64,000 bases of DNA. Origin: Cephalopachus bancanus (lineage: Eukaryota > Chordata > Mammalia > Primates > Tarsiidae). This document shows positions 14,735-26,181 of this stretch, piece by piece. Under the pieces are notes generated by a model. The model did not search any database. It had not been told where the DNA came from and was given only the letters and a program-made list of their open reading frames with translations. The position numbers were made by a program, and so were the translations under genes. The DNA lies in the NCBI GenBank assembly GCA_027257055.1, contig JAPVLO010000233.1, positions 930,001 through 994,000 of the forward strand, given 5' to 3'. Within the stretch, counting starts at the first letter, position 1; each line of letters opens with the position of its first letter.

Positions 14735-14850
14735 CTGGTTGAGTGCCTACTGTGTACTCTAGTGTTCTGGGCTCTGATAGCTACAACACAAATACGACTC
14801 AGGCATCTTCTCAAGGAGTTCCTGTCTAGGAAGAGAAATACGGTGAAAAG
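14735..14850 (+). mobile_element. L2-like remnant
   Basis: GGTTGAGTGCCTACTGTGTAC, GTTCTGGGCTCTGATAGCTAC and TCAAGGAGTTCCTGTCTAGG follow an L2-type sequence (short, diverged). Confidence 0.5.
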
Positions 14851-15319
14851 ATAAGCCAGCCTACTTTGTGAGGTTATACAGATACACCCAGGATGCTGTG
14901 GTAGCAGAGAGAAACTATATCCATCCTACCCTGGGGATAAAGCGTCAGGGTGGCCAGGGAAGCTCTCCTGGAGGAAAAGACACCGGAACTGGACCCTAAG
15001 GGTTGAGTAGGAGTGATCCACAGGAAGTGTTAGCAGAGGCTGCTTCCGTCAGAGGGAAGCATGCCTGAGTACCCAGGGGCGGGAGAGTGGATGCTGGAGT
15101 TTGGTGCCTGGCATTCCTGGACTTTGCTGCTGCACTTTGATGGCTAGCTGGGAAGTGCCCAAGAGAGGTAGCTCTGTGTGGCAGAAAACTCACAGATGCT
15201 TTCAGATTCAGATCAGGATTCTAGTGTCTATTCTGGGACTAACTAGACCTGTCAGTCTCCCTTGGCATCTGTTTCCCCCAGAGAAAAAGAGAGAGGTTAG
15301 ATTAGTCAAAATATACAGA
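14851..15319. other. Intron 2, unrecognised
   Basis: Moderate-GC intron, no supported feature. Confidence 0.4.
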
Positions 15320-15815
15320 CTGAACACATGGACCTAAAGTTGGCCCTTAAGGCCTCATGTGACCTGGCCTCTGCTCACCCTTCAGCCTCTACTAATATCC
15401 TAGTTTACTCAGCTCAAAGCGCCACTGGATTTCCTGTCCCTCAAATACATCACAACATTCAGCCTCAGGGCTTTTGCATTTGTTGTCTCCTTTGCCTGGA
15501 ATTCTATTCCTCTAGGATATTTTATACTTTGTTTCTTTTTTTTTCATTTTGTTCTTAACGAAAATGTCATCATCTTGAAAAGGTTTTTTTTTTCTGGTTA
15601 TATCCTTAAAGTTTCCCTCCCTTCGAGTTAGTTTCTATCTCGTCATCCTGTTTCATTTTCACACTTTGAGATTTATTTATTTACGGACAGTTTGTCATCC
15701 TCTTAGTTCATATTGGTGGTGTGAGCTCCACAAGGTCAAGACTCTTATCTCTCTTGAGTGCACTGTGTCCCAGTGATTTGGAGAGTTCCTGACACAAAGT
15801 GGGCACTCGGTATTG
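15320..15815 (+). mobile_element. L2 3' region
   Basis: TGACCTGGCCTCTGCTCACCC, CTCAGGGCTTTTGCATTTG, CTCCTTTGCCTGGAATTCTA and later GTGAGCTCCACAAGGTCAAG, CACAAAGTGGGCACTCGGTA. Same order as the L2 3' end. Confidence 0.85.
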
Positions 15816-15991
15816 TCCTGTTCAGTCAATTAATTCTCTAGATAGGCTCTCGCACACTTAATTAGCATTCTTTCAGCTGAACCAAATTACCAGCCACAAG
15901 CAGTCATAGGAAGCCCCACAAAATTAAAATATGAGTCTCCAAGTAGATTTTAACATAATTTCAATTTAAAAAAAATTTTTTGTTGTTTTTA

Positions 15992-16282
15992 GGCCGGGCT
16001 CGGTGGCTCAGCCTGTAATCTCAGCATTTTGGGAGGTCGAGGTGAGTGGATTGCCTGAGCCCGTGGGTTCGTGACACACCCGGGCAACTTGGCGAGACCT
16101 CATCTCTACAATAAATAAAAAATTAGCCAGGTGTGGTAGTGCACGCCTGTAGTTCTGGCTACTTGGAAGGCTGAGGTGGAAGGATCACCGGAGCCTGGTA
16201 GGTTGAAGCTGCGGTGGCCAAGAGGCATACCACTGCCCTCCAGCCTAGGTGACAGTGTGAGACTCCAGCTAAAAAAAAAAAT
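15992..16282 (+). mobile_element. Dimeric Alu in intron 2
   Basis: GGCCGGGCTCGGTGGCTCAGCC start, linker AATAAATAAAAAATTAGCC, end GACTCCAGCT(A)n. Flanking TTTTGTTGTTTTTA / TTTTGTTTTTAA may be the duplication. Confidence 0.95.
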
Positions 16283-16548
16283 TTTGTTTTTAAAAAGATG
16301 AGTCAAGTGCAGTAGTGAGAAGGGAGGAAAGAGTAAAATAAGAAGACTGATCTGTAACTGACTGTGAACAATCAATTGAGATAACTCACTACCTTCAGAC
16401 CAGGTTAATTTCAATTTTTATAAAATATAACATTTTATAATACCGTATTGCTGATTTAAGTAACCTACCTATATGAAAATTCAGGTCACGTTCACAAATA
16501 AATTGGGGAGTGATTATTTGCTTTACAAAGGAGTTCAAAACAATACAA

Positions 16549-16652
16549 AGGATGACCAAAACAGGTCTAGAAATTTAGATGAAAGAGAAATTCTTTCGAT
16601 TTGGAGAGTGCTTTCCTGAAAATAAAAAGACATGTTTTTAAGTTGGCTAGTA
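16549..16652 (+). repeat. Intron duplicate, copy 1
   Basis: GGATGACCAAAACAGGTCTAG through AAAAAGACATGTTTTTAAG matches 17824-17930 in direct orientation at about 80-85% by eye. Lies in intron 2, 127 bp from exon 2. Confidence 0.85.
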
Positions 16653-16778
16653 GAAGGTGTCCCTAAAGAACACTGAAATCTGCTCTCCTAGTTCATAACA
16701 ATCCTTACCTGACCGACCCATAGTTTTGGGGAGTTCACAAATCGGGGCATGCATGGGGTGCGAAGGGAAAACACTCAC

Positions 16779-16925
16779 CACAGTTCTCTTCATCCGCGCC
16801 ATTCCCACAGTCATCCTCACCATCGCAGTGAAAAGCTCGGGGTAAGCACTTGGTAAGATTCCCACAGGGAAAATATCCTTTGTGGCACGAAGACGTGACT
16901 GTACCAGCATCAGTCAGTGCAAAAT
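16779..16925 (-). CDS. RXFP2: RXFP2 exon 2, LDL-receptor class A module
   Basis: This 147-nt exon follows a TTTTCCACAG acceptor and ends at a GTGAGT-type donor (G|GTGAG). It encodes residues 15-63 and the first base of Gly64. The LDLa module has six cysteines (28, 35, 41, 48, 54 and 63) and the calcium-binding pattern CDGEDDC followed by ADEENC, so all usual acidic ligands are present. An N-glycosylation sequon NLT is at residues 37-39. In RXFP1 and RXFP2 this module is not needed for primary hormone binding but is essential for receptor activation. It is very close to human RXFP2: [19 protein letters not shown] is identical as I remember it, with [11 protein letters not shown] replacing QGSMITPSCQK before it. 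Nothing suggests inactivation. Confidence 0.97.
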
Positions 16926-17396
16926 CTGTGGAAAAGAGGGGACCAAAATCTTATGCCAGAGAAACAAAGTGTTCAGAGTGTCAAATTCTGTGTCCCACTT
17001 AATTCTCACAAAAGTCCTGTGAGTTAAGTTAGTCTGGCATTATTCTTGGTCCACAATTTCTTTGAATAATATTCTGAATGATGACATTTTAAATGGGCAT
17101 GATCATACCTAGCACCAACTATACCAAGAATGGACAGAAACTTCATTTTGAATTCACTTCTACAAGGTAAGAGTGAAAAAAACTTAAAAGTGTTTTCCTA
17201 CTTTTGTATGAAAACAGAGTCATATACTTTTGGAAAAAATAAAGGTAGAACCGTGAGCTAATAGGGTCAAACACATAGACTGACTGACTTATTAATTTTT
17301 TAGAAGAAAGATCTGAGATGATATAGTAAAAATGCATATGCAAAAAGACAGTTTAAGTGTGAGTTAGAGAGAAATCCAGAACAACTTTAGAACAAG
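16926..17396. other. Intron 1 next to exon 2
   Basis: Unrecognised AT-rich intron. Confidence 0.4.
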
Positions 17397-17399
17397 GGG

Positions 17400-17645
17400 A
17401 GACAATACCAAGCAATAATATCTAATATTTATTGGGTTAACTGTGTGGCACACACTTTACACAGTGGTTACCTTAGTTAATCCTTCAACCAACCTATGGT
17501 AGGAATGATATTCTCCCTAATGTTTTGGGATTAGGGAAGTTAAATATCTCGCCTGCAGTTGTTCATCTGGAAAGTGACACAGGGTGAATTTTAATTGTCC
17601 CTCTGACCCCAGAGGTCCACTCTTAACCACTGTGCTATGATGACA
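17400..17645 (+). mobile_element. MIR element, nearly full length
   Basis: ATATCTAATATTTATTGGGTT, GTGTGGCACACACTTTACAC, ACCTTAGTTAATCCTTCAACC and ACTCTTAACCACTGTGCTATG follow the MIR consensus from end to end. Confidence 0.88.
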
Positions 17646-17823
17646 TCAATTGAACTAGGAACCTGCATTTCAAGGAGGATATGTCTACTATGAGGACTGC
17701 TTTAAGACAATCTTATGCAGGGAACATACAGGAAGACCAATGAGAGTTGAATAACTGCTGGGTTGACTAAGAGAGTAAAGAAAAGAAATGCAATTAACAT
17801 TTACAAAAGTATATCTGTGGATA

Positions 17824-17930
17824 GGATGACCAAAACAATTCTAGAAATTTAGATGTAAGAGACATTCTTTCAATTTAGAGAGAATACTTTCCTGAAAATA
17901 AAGAGACATGTTTGTAAATTGGCTGGTAAT
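17824..17930 (+). repeat. Intron duplicate, copy 2
   Basis: GGATGACCAAAACAATTCTAG to AAAGAGACATGTTTGTAAATT; partner of 16549-16652, located in intron 1 on the other side of exon 2. Confidence 0.85.
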
Positions 17931-17994
17931 ATTATGGAGGTCATGTATTTTTTTTAAAGAAGTTCAAGTTGAAACATCACAGAAATTGATTTAA

Positions 17995-19205
17995 AGAAAG
18001 TGTGGACACAGAAATAGCTATAGTTATTATATTGTAAGGCTATAATAATCAAAATAGCCTGGTATTGGTACAAGAACAGGCATATAGACCAGTGGAACAG
18101 GACAGAGACTCTGGAAGCAAAATCGCAGTTTCTCAACCAACTCATCTTTGACAAAGCCTCCACCAACTACCACTGCAGAGAGGAGATTCTGTTTAGTAAT
18201 GACTCTGGGAAAACTGGTTGATCACATGCAGAAGATTGAAACAAGACCTCTATCTGTTACCACACACACAAATCAGCTCCAAATGGATCAAAAACCTAAA
18301 TATAAAACCCCAAGCTTTAAGAATCTTAGGAAATACAAGAGACATCCCTATGGAAAATGGATTAGACAACCAATTCCTGATCAAAACCCCAAAAGCCCAA
18401 GCCATAAGAGATAAGATAGACAAGTAAGACCTCATCAAACTGAAAAGATTCTGCAAAGCAAAAAAAACCAAGCCAAACCAAACCAAAAAAACCATCAAGA
18501 GAGTGGCGAGACAGCCCATCGAATTGGAAAAAATATTTGCCAACTGTTGTATATCTCACAAAGGCCTAACATCCAAGAGCTACAAGGAACTCAAACATGC
18601 CAAAAGGGAAAAAGCAGAGTCCTATTAAAAAGTGGGCAAAAGATATGAACAGACACTTCTCAAAAGAAGACATACGAGCAGCCAACAGATGTGAAAAAAT
18701 GCTCAGCCTCACTAATCATCACGGAAATGCAAATCAAAACCACACTGAAACACCACCAACTCCAGTCAGGATGGCCATCGTGAATAACTCAAAAAACAAC
18801 AGATGCTGGAGAGGATGCGGGAAAAAGGGACACTTCTACACGGTTGATGGGAGTGTAAACTAGTACAACCTCTGTGGAAAACAGAGTGGCGATTTCTAAG
18901 ATCTAAAAATCAACCTTCCATAAGACTCAGCAATCACCCTTCTAAGAATATATCTAGAGGAATCAAATCATTCTGCAGAAAAGATACCTGCACCCGTATG
19001 TGTATTGCAGCGCCATTCACAATAGCAAAAACATGGAACCAATTGTGCTGACATGGATAAAAAAAGTGATACGTATACATGATACAATATAATACAGCCA
19101 TAAAGAAGGACACAATTATGAACTTTGCAGCAACTTGGATGGATTTGTACGATGACCACTTTTGTGCCTAGTCCTGAGTTGTTCCCGACATCTTTAAAGT
19201 CAAAA
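17995..19205 (+). mobile_element. L1, 5' truncated, ORF2 end and 3' UTR
   Basis: About 1.2 kb. Encodes broken pieces of the ORF2 C-terminus (AAGTGGGCAAAAGATATGAAC, AACATGGAACCAATTGTGC) with stops and shifts, and ends GTCCTGAGTTGTTCCCGACA with an A-rich tail. Inactive. Confidence 0.93.
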
Positions 19206-19300
19206 AAAGGAGAGAGAAATGGCCATCGTTCATTATGACTTGTTGAAGGCAGCCAGGGATGGTGGCACCGTAACCAGGAATTTTCCTAGGTGGGTGCAGA

Positions 19301-19594
19301 GACTTTTTTTTTTTTTTTGAGTTGGAGTCTCACTCTGTTGCCCAGACTGGAGTGCAGTGACCACTCCCGGCCACCGCAGCATCGACCTGCTGGGCTCCGG
19401 CAATCCTTCCGCCTCAGCCTTCCAAGCAGCTGGAACTACAGACGCACGCTACCACGCCCGGCTAATTTTTGATTTATTGTAGAGATGTGGTCTCGCCAAG
19501 TTGCCCAGGTGGGTCTTGAACCCGCGGGCTCAGGCAATCCACTCACCTCAGCCTCCCAAATCGCAGGATTACAGGCTGAGCCACCGAGCTCAGC
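19301..19594 (-). mobile_element. Dimeric Alu
   Basis: Poly-T then GAGTTGGAGTCTCACTCTG; contains GAACCCGCGGGCTCAGGC. Ends CCGAGCTCAGC. Confidence 0.95.
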
Positions 19595-19596
19595 TA

Positions 19597-20520
19597 CAGA
19601 GTTTTTAAAAAAAATGTAGCAGAAGGATAGGGAACACATCTTTCTGCAGCATCATCTACTTTGTGCTGGGCATTTCCTAGTTACTTGATTTAATGTTAAC
19701 CACAACCCGGTACGACTAGTATTATTATCTCCGAATAAAGATGAGGCCGTGACTGAGGATGTGAGGCACTTTCACTCTGGTTCTTGGGAAAATGCCCTCG
19801 AGAGGTCTGAGCCCTCCAAGTAAATGCTGCCTTGGGGAAACCTTCTTCCCCTTAGACCCCTCAGGAGTTCCCGCTAGAGTTGGTAAACCCTGTTGGCCCT
19901 CATTAACAAAGGCCGCCATTTGTCCAAGGGCAGGAGTGGGAGCTGAGGCCCTAAAGCTGTTTCTGAGTTACAAATGGACTTTGAGCTTTTAGTGATGTCA
20001 TTGGAGAGGATGAGCGGATGACCTGAGCTTGAGTGGTTTAGTCTTGATAACCCTGGAGGGCCCAGAAGGAGCATAAAATCAGAGCATCTGACCTGGGGTG
20101 GTGGTGCACACTCTGAGAGGCCGCTGCTGCACCCTTTGGGCCTTCTCTGGCCAAGGGGGAATGTCTGCAGCATGGCTTTGGGATGCTTCTCTACTAGCTG
20201 GGTTTTATGCTTACAAAGCAAACAATTATTTCTCTGCTGTTGCTGCAGGGGTGGGTGAAAGCTTTACTCTTGGGACTAGGCAGAAGACCAGTCAAGTCTG
20301 TGACTATTTTGGGAAGATTTGCAGCTGCCTGGTGCCCACCGGGCTGGCCTATTGAGCTGTTCAGGCAGGATGGGAGCATTGACTCAGAGACTTCAAATCG
20401 CTGGACTTCTTGCTTGTGAAGATTCCTATCGAAGGCGGATTTATAAAAACGAGTCAGCCTCCTGTGCTTAGAGCGGGAATGAGTGAGAATCAGTAGGGTT
20501 TTGTGGAGTGGTTGGGGAAA
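19597..20520. other. Intron 1, unique-looking, higher GC
   Basis: Less AT-rich than its surroundings, no repeat family recognised. Short open frames on both strands lack splice context or family resemblance. Confidence 0.4.
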
Positions 20521-20523
20521 ACC

Positions 20524-20872
20524 TAAAGATAAAACCCCTCACACACTCACAACCCCTCACATACCCACTCACACCCCCACACCCACACTGCCTCACACAT
20601 CCAAACACGCTTCACACCCACACACCCCTCACGACCCACTCTCAAGACTGTCACATACCCACTCACACCCACACACCCCTCAGAAATGGACTTATACCTA
20701 CACATCTTCGCATCCACACATTCACACACAACCACACTCCCCTCACACACCCACGCATACCCACTCACTCTCTCCACACACTCACACTCCCCACACCCAC
20801 ATGCACCAGCACGCACACCCCACACACCCAGATCCGCACAGCCACACACACTGACACTCACACCCACATCCA
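20524..20872 (+). repeat. CA/CCCACA-rich minisatellite
   Basis: About 350 bp of imperfect CACACCCAC, CTCACACAC and CACCCACA units. The plus strand is almost free of G. The long open frames across it on both strands (20483-20984) are repeat artefacts. Confidence 0.95.
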
Positions 20873-21007
20873 TTGCTGTTCTATCTTGCTCACTTGGAAA
20901 GGGGTCATGCGTCCCTCCCTTGATTTCACGATCAACTTGGTGAGTCCCATGGCATGGGACCCCCTGCTGAAACACCATTGTTAGCTACACTGCACTCTGG
21001 AGACCAT

Positions 21008-21165
21008 CAGACCTGGATGAGAATTCTTGCTGCTACTTCCTAGCTACTTTAAACTCTTCTTTAAACTCTTTAAACTCCCGTTTCCTCAGACCTGAATGAG
21101 AATTCTTGCTGCTACTTCCTAGCTACTTTAAACTCCTCTTTAAACTCTTTAAACTCCCGTTTCCT
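21008..21165 (+). repeat. 79-bp tandem duplication
   Basis: Two adjacent copies starting CAGACCTGGATGAGAATTC (21008) and CAGACCTGAATGAGAATTC (21087), each running to CTCCCGTTTCCTCA, differing at about two positions. Confidence 0.97.
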
Positions 21166-22049
21166 CACACTCAAAACAAAATTAATGACAGTGTCTCCCT
21201 TGTGAGTGTGTGTGTTTTGAGGACCAGACAAGCTAATGCTTGTGGTGTGCTGAGAGCGCCAAGGTTCCCCTGGGCTAATGTCAGCACACAGGCCATGTCC
21301 AGGCCAGGGAAGAAAACAACTTTAAGGAGCGAGCCCTCTGCAAAATGCAAACTTGTCGCACCTTAAAGAGCTCTTGATTTTTTATGTGACTTCTCCGACA
21401 GAAATAAAAGGGACTATAATAAAAACTTTCCCCACGTCATCATGTTATTTTGTCTTAAAAGCCATATGACATCTATGGTTTTTATTTCAAGTGGCCTCAG
21501 ATCTCTCTTGGAAGCTGAAAGAGAGCTGTGAATGAAAAAAGAACAAAGAAATCAATGTCCTTACCACCCCCAAACAATGCTTTCCTAATATTTAGAAGAA
21601 GTGATTAAGCGTGTGATGAGAGATAATTTCGAGACAGAAAGCTGAGGCCACATGAGATCTTTTGAAGGTGGCATGTTGTGTTTCCTTCTGGGGACACCAG
21701 CTGTGAGTTCTTTGAGGGCTGGACCCAACTAATTGCCCCATCTCACAGTTGCAGACTCACTGGGAGACAAAGGCAGACAATGTTCACCTACAAGGTGGGG
21801 GCTCAAGACTATTTTCCTTTCCCTAGAAAAAAGTTTGAGCTTCTTCTAGCAAATACAGACAAAAGAAGGGGTGGAGGAGGACTGACCATGCATGACTCAT
21901 AATTTTTCCACCCCAGAGTCGCATCTTCCTGAAAACATTTTAAAATATAAATTTTATGTGGAATGAAAATAAATAAAATATATTCCCTATCCATGACTCT
22001 TTTCCCTAATTCCCTATTGTCTAACTTAGTATCTTACTGGGTGCTTACA
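21166..22049. other. Intron 1, unrecognised
   Basis: No gene, exon or repeat that I can support. Confidence 0.4.
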
Positions 22050-22183
22050 TTTTTTTTTCTTTTTGTAGCAATGGAATATCACTATGTTGCCCAGACTGGT
22101 CTTGAATTCCTGGCCTCAAGTCATCCTCCTGCCTTGGTCCCCCAAAGTGCTGGAATTTCAGGCACCAGCCACTGTGCCCCGCC
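22050..22183 (-). mobile_element. Alu-type free monomer
   Basis: Poly-T, GTAGCAATGGAATATCACTATG, then one arm ending CACTGTGCCCCGCC. Single arm only. Confidence 0.82.
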
Positions 22184-22195
22184 ATCAAGAAATTA

Positions 22196-22224
22196 AAACA
22201 AACAAACAAACAAACAAACAAACA
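22196..22224 (+). repeat. (AAAC)n microsatellite
   Basis: Seven tandem AAAC units beside the Alu monomer. Confidence 0.95.
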
Positions 22225-23434
22225 TATGAATGAATGAGTTATTGATGAATAAAAAAGGAAGTGAATTTAGCCTGATTTAGGCTTCCTAAAGAGTCAGGCT
22301 TATGCTGTTATTCTGGTAACAAAAATATTGTTTCGTCTTCCATGCACTTCATTTATCATTCTGCTCTGCCATTACAACATTTAAAAAAATAAGAGTTCCC
22401 GCTGTATTTGGTACCTACTGAAAAAAGCATCACGAGCCGTCTGTAGAAAGCATATTTTGCTGTCTATTTTTCCTGCCATCTGTGGAAGTGGAAAGAGACA
22501 GTTTTTACTGGAGCTTGGGGATTATAAAAACAGGGGATGATTACATCACAGCAATGTGGCTTGCTTCTGTGCAGCTTCTGTGGGACCCCAGCCAAACACA
22601 GCTGGGGGGAGGTTTGAACATATGAAAGAGAATTGCTTGGTCATAGTCCTTCTTCTCTCTTCTGGTCAATATTCTGGACGTGTCTGTGCCAAGGGATTTG
22701 AAAATGACTTTTGGGATAGCTTTCTAAAGCCAACCGGACTGCTGCCCAAGGGTGTTTTTTGCTGCCCATCAACATTTTCCCTGGCTGATGGGGAAACAAC
22801 AGGTGAGAATGATCTTTCAGGTCCTCAGTTTAAGAATCGATGGAAATAGACAAGTCCTTCTGCTTTCTCTGGTTCTTTGCCTATGCCAACCCTATGCGAA
22901 ACTGAAGAGAGCCTGTATCCTCTCAGCCTGGTGTTCTGGCTGAGACTCTCTTGACTTTAATGCCAGAGATGATGGTCTGGGGACACACAGAGGCCATTTC
23001 CCAGCATGCACCACTCCTAGTGATGTTCAACCCAATTTAGATTGCATTGTTACCAAGGAAGACGGTGGAGCTGGAAAGCCACTGTAGACATCATAGATGA
23101 AACCTGTGCCATTTTCTTTAAAGAGCAGCACCAGAAGAAACATTCATTTGACATCTGGAACATGTTAACTGAGTGCCTACCATGTGCCAGGTTTTGTTGT
23201 CAATCAACAAAGCTGACGTTGTTCTCTCCTGTCTGGAACTCAGGTGCTGGGATGTCTGAGGGCACCGGCAGCGCCATTCTGGGCATCTCCAATGAGAAGC
23301 AAAGGTTAAGCCAGCTCCATCACTGAGCCCACCTGCCAGAAGCTGCCTTACTTCTGGGAAGGGTCTGAATTTCACTCAAAGCTCATCTTTGTGGGGTAGA
23401 TGATATACTGCTTGTTTGAAGAAAATCAGAAGTC
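22225..23434. other. Intron 1, unique-looking
   Basis: Moderate GC. A short piece at 23160-23200 (TGAGTGCCTACCATGTGCCAG) looks like an L2/MIR-type remnant; otherwise nothing recognised. Confidence 0.4.
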
Positions 23435-23748
23435 TCTTTTTCTTTTTCTTTTCTTTTTTTTGAGTCAGGATCTCACTCTACTGCCCAGGCTAGAGTGCAG
23501 TGGCACCATCATAGCTCACCATAGCCTCAACCTTCTGGGTTCAGGCAATCCTCCCATTTCAGTCTGAGCTGCCCAAGTAGCTGGAACTATAGGCATACCC
23601 ACCACACCCAACTCTGTTTTTAAAAAATTGTAGCAACAAGGTCTTGTCAAGTTGCCCAGGCTGGTCTTGAGCTCCTAAGCTCAAGCAATTTTCTTGCATC
23701 AGCCTCCCAAAGTACTGGGATTATAGGCTTGAGCCACCATGCTTGGCC
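23435..23748 (-). mobile_element. Dimeric Alu, older
   Basis: TTTTTTTTGAGTCAGGATCTC to GAGCCACCATGCTTGGCC with several small insertions; an older subfamily than the young copies here. Confidence 0.9.
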
Positions 23749-25004
23749 TGGAAAGGCTTTCTTAAAACACTTCTATATTAAGATGGGTGGAGAAAATTTG
23801 GCCTCTTGGTGGCTGTTTTTTTTAAACTTGGAAATCTCCTGCTTTTATGCTACTGTTTGGTCCTTCTTGCCCTGATAGTATGGGTTGGCCACGTTAATCA
23901 TTATATTCAGGATTTGATTCAGTTTCATTCTCACGGTTACCCTATCTCTTCTCATTTCAAAGATTCCAGCCTTAACTAAATTTCTCTAAGCCTTTATTTT
24001 TTGTCATATTCTTCTGGAACGAACCAACCACCTCATACTGGTGAAAGTCCCTCAGGCCCTACTCATAGATCTTTTGCAGAAAATATTACCTCATATCCGT
24101 TTTCAGATGATTACCCAATGTTTAGGCAGACATATTTGGTAAAATGATGCTTAACTTTGTGGAATAGAGTGTAGGCTCAATACATCTTGATTTAAATTGG
24201 AAAAAAAAAAGAGAATTTCAAGTTGCCATCATCGTCCTTACCAGGGATGGATTTCAGTCCTCCATCCCTCTTTCCTGGATGCCTTTATGGGGGTCACAAA
24301 CTGAATGCCGTGGCCCTTGATGAGTTAAAAGGGATATACGGGAACAAATATTTCTTTTTCTGACCAGTAAACAGCCTCAACTTCACCTTTAGGGATGCAC
24401 TCTTTTAGGTTAAAATCTTGTCTTTTGCTGTGGAAATACCCATCTTGTTCTACATGATTTGAGAGACTACTTTCTTTCTAAAACCTGCCTGAGTGAACTC
24501 AGAGAATGGGAAGAAGACCATGGAAACGGGGCATGTGAGGGAGACATATAAGGGGAAAGAATAACTTGGCATGGGAAATGTGGAGAGGGGAAAAGGCAAT
24601 ACCTCTGTCCCTTCACCTCTGTCTCTTCTAATTCATTGACTGTTCTGTCTCAAGGGACTTTCACTATTCTTCCTCTTGGTGGGAATTCTCCCAGATTTCT
24701 TGTCCTACACGTTTAGCTGCATCCAAGATGGCTGCATGTGTCTGGGCAAAATGTACCTCACACAAGTCTTGGGTACCATTCACAGAGACTGCAAGAGCTG
24801 AGCCTTATGGAAGCTGCACAGTGCTAGACCAAGGCCCTGGATCCTCCTTTTGTGATGCAAAAGAATTAACATTTCTCTTCCTTCCCATGGTAAAGCCTTC
24901 CATTTACATCCTAGACCTCACCTGACCTCCCTTCCTCAGACTCTTCATACATAATTTCCTTTATTTTTGATATCGTTGTCTCTTCACTGTATTTCAAAAC
25001 AATA
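23749..25004. other. Intron 1, unrecognised
   Basis: No supported feature. Open frames are short and unconvincing. Confidence 0.4.
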
Positions 25005-25833
25005 ACCATGCATCAAAAGAAAAAAACAAACAGCTTCTTTAAAAAGTGGGCAAAAGACATAAATAGACACTTCTCAGAAGAAGATATACCGGCAGCCAAG
25101 AGACACATGAAAAAGTGCTCAGCCTCACTCATCATCAGAGAAATGCAAATCAAAACTACACTGAGATACCACACAACCCCAGTAAGAATGGCCATCATTA
25201 ATAAAAAAAACAACAGATGCTGGCAAGGCTGTGGAGAAAAAGGAACACTTCTACACTGCTGGTGGGAATGCAAACTAGTGCAACCTCTTTGGAAGACAGT
25301 GTTGCTATTTCTGAAAGAACTAAAAATTGACCTTCCATATGACCCAGCAATTCCGCTGTTGGGAATATACCCAGAGGAACACAAATCATTCTACAGAAAA
25401 GATACCTGTACACGCATGCTCTATTCACAATAGCAAAAACATGGAACCAACCATGTTACCCATCGAAGCTGGACTGGATAAAGAAAATGTGGTACATATA
25501 CACAATGGAATATTATGCAGCCATAAAGAAGGACAAATGTATGAACTTCCCAGCAACTTGGATGGATTTGGAGTCGATCATACTCAGCGATCTGTCACAG
25601 AAACAAAGAACAGAGTACCATATGTTCTCACTCATAAGTGGACCTTGAACAATCATAATACTGTAAGAAAGCATTTGGCAGTAATGGGAAACTGTCGAGC
25701 GAGGGGACTGATCATTGAGGGAAACTGCTAGGGGAGGGAGGGGCATACCTCATCAGCAAGGGTATCTGCATAATCAAAGTTTGTATACCTAACCCTGAAT
25801 TGAACCCCACATCTTTATAATAAAAAATAATAA
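25005..25833 (+). mobile_element. L1, 5' truncated, well preserved
   Basis: Starts inside ORF2. Frame 25008-25433 stays open for 141 codons and reads the ORF2 C-terminus ([19 protein letters not shown], then [14 protein letters not shown], then [13 protein letters not shown]). The 3' UTR ends ACCCTGAATTGAACCCCACA and an A-rich tail. Not a host gene; lacks everything needed to move. Confidence 0.95.
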
Positions 25834-25920
25834 AATAATAAGATTTAATAAAAACAAAACCAAACCGTACTCAACTAGCTCCCATCTTCAAAACAAACAA
25901 ATAAATGAACCAAATCAAAC

Positions 25921-26177
25921 CAAACCCTCTTATGTCTGCATGCCTGTATAACAGGCTCATGCTTCTTTCCTTCACAATTACAACGTTGTGAAGCATTTCT
26001 CAAAGTTGAGAAGAATTTCAGCGGAGCAATAAGGCCAAGACCGGAAGTTGTGGTTTGATGAATGAAAGAGTGGTATGGAAACGGAAACATTGGTTTATAC
26101 AATTTTTCTGAGAAATGTGATTGTGAAGGAGAGAAGCATGAGCCTGTTATACAGGCATGCAGATATAAGAGGGTTTG
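25921..26177. repeat. Near-perfect inverted repeat with about 110-130 bp spacer
   Basis: Left arm 25921-25981 and right arm 26117-26177 are reverse complements over 61 bp with three mismatches (core CTGCATGCCTGTATAACAGG). Pairing resumes at 25995-26002 with 26109-26116 after a 13-bp insertion in the left arm. I do not recognise it as a known transposon. Confidence 0.95.
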
Positions 26178-26181
26178 TTGT

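Noticed and set aside
17990..19205. A duplicated RXFP2 exon 2 next to intron duplicate copy 2
   Set aside because: If the 105-bp duplication had included exon 2, a copy would be expected near 18.05 kb. That place is L1, and no exon-2-like sequence follows it.
20483..20984. Long overlapping frames (up to 158 codons) rich in His, Thr and Pro
   Set aside because: Translation of the CA-rich minisatellite in several frames; no splice context and no family match.
22196..22224. CRISPR-like short spaced repeats
   Set aside because: Only a simple (AAAC)n run; no regularly spaced repeats with unique spacers anywhere in the window.
25008..25433. 141-codon frame as a host gene
   Set aside because: It is the C-terminal part of L1 ORF2 in a 5' truncated insertion.
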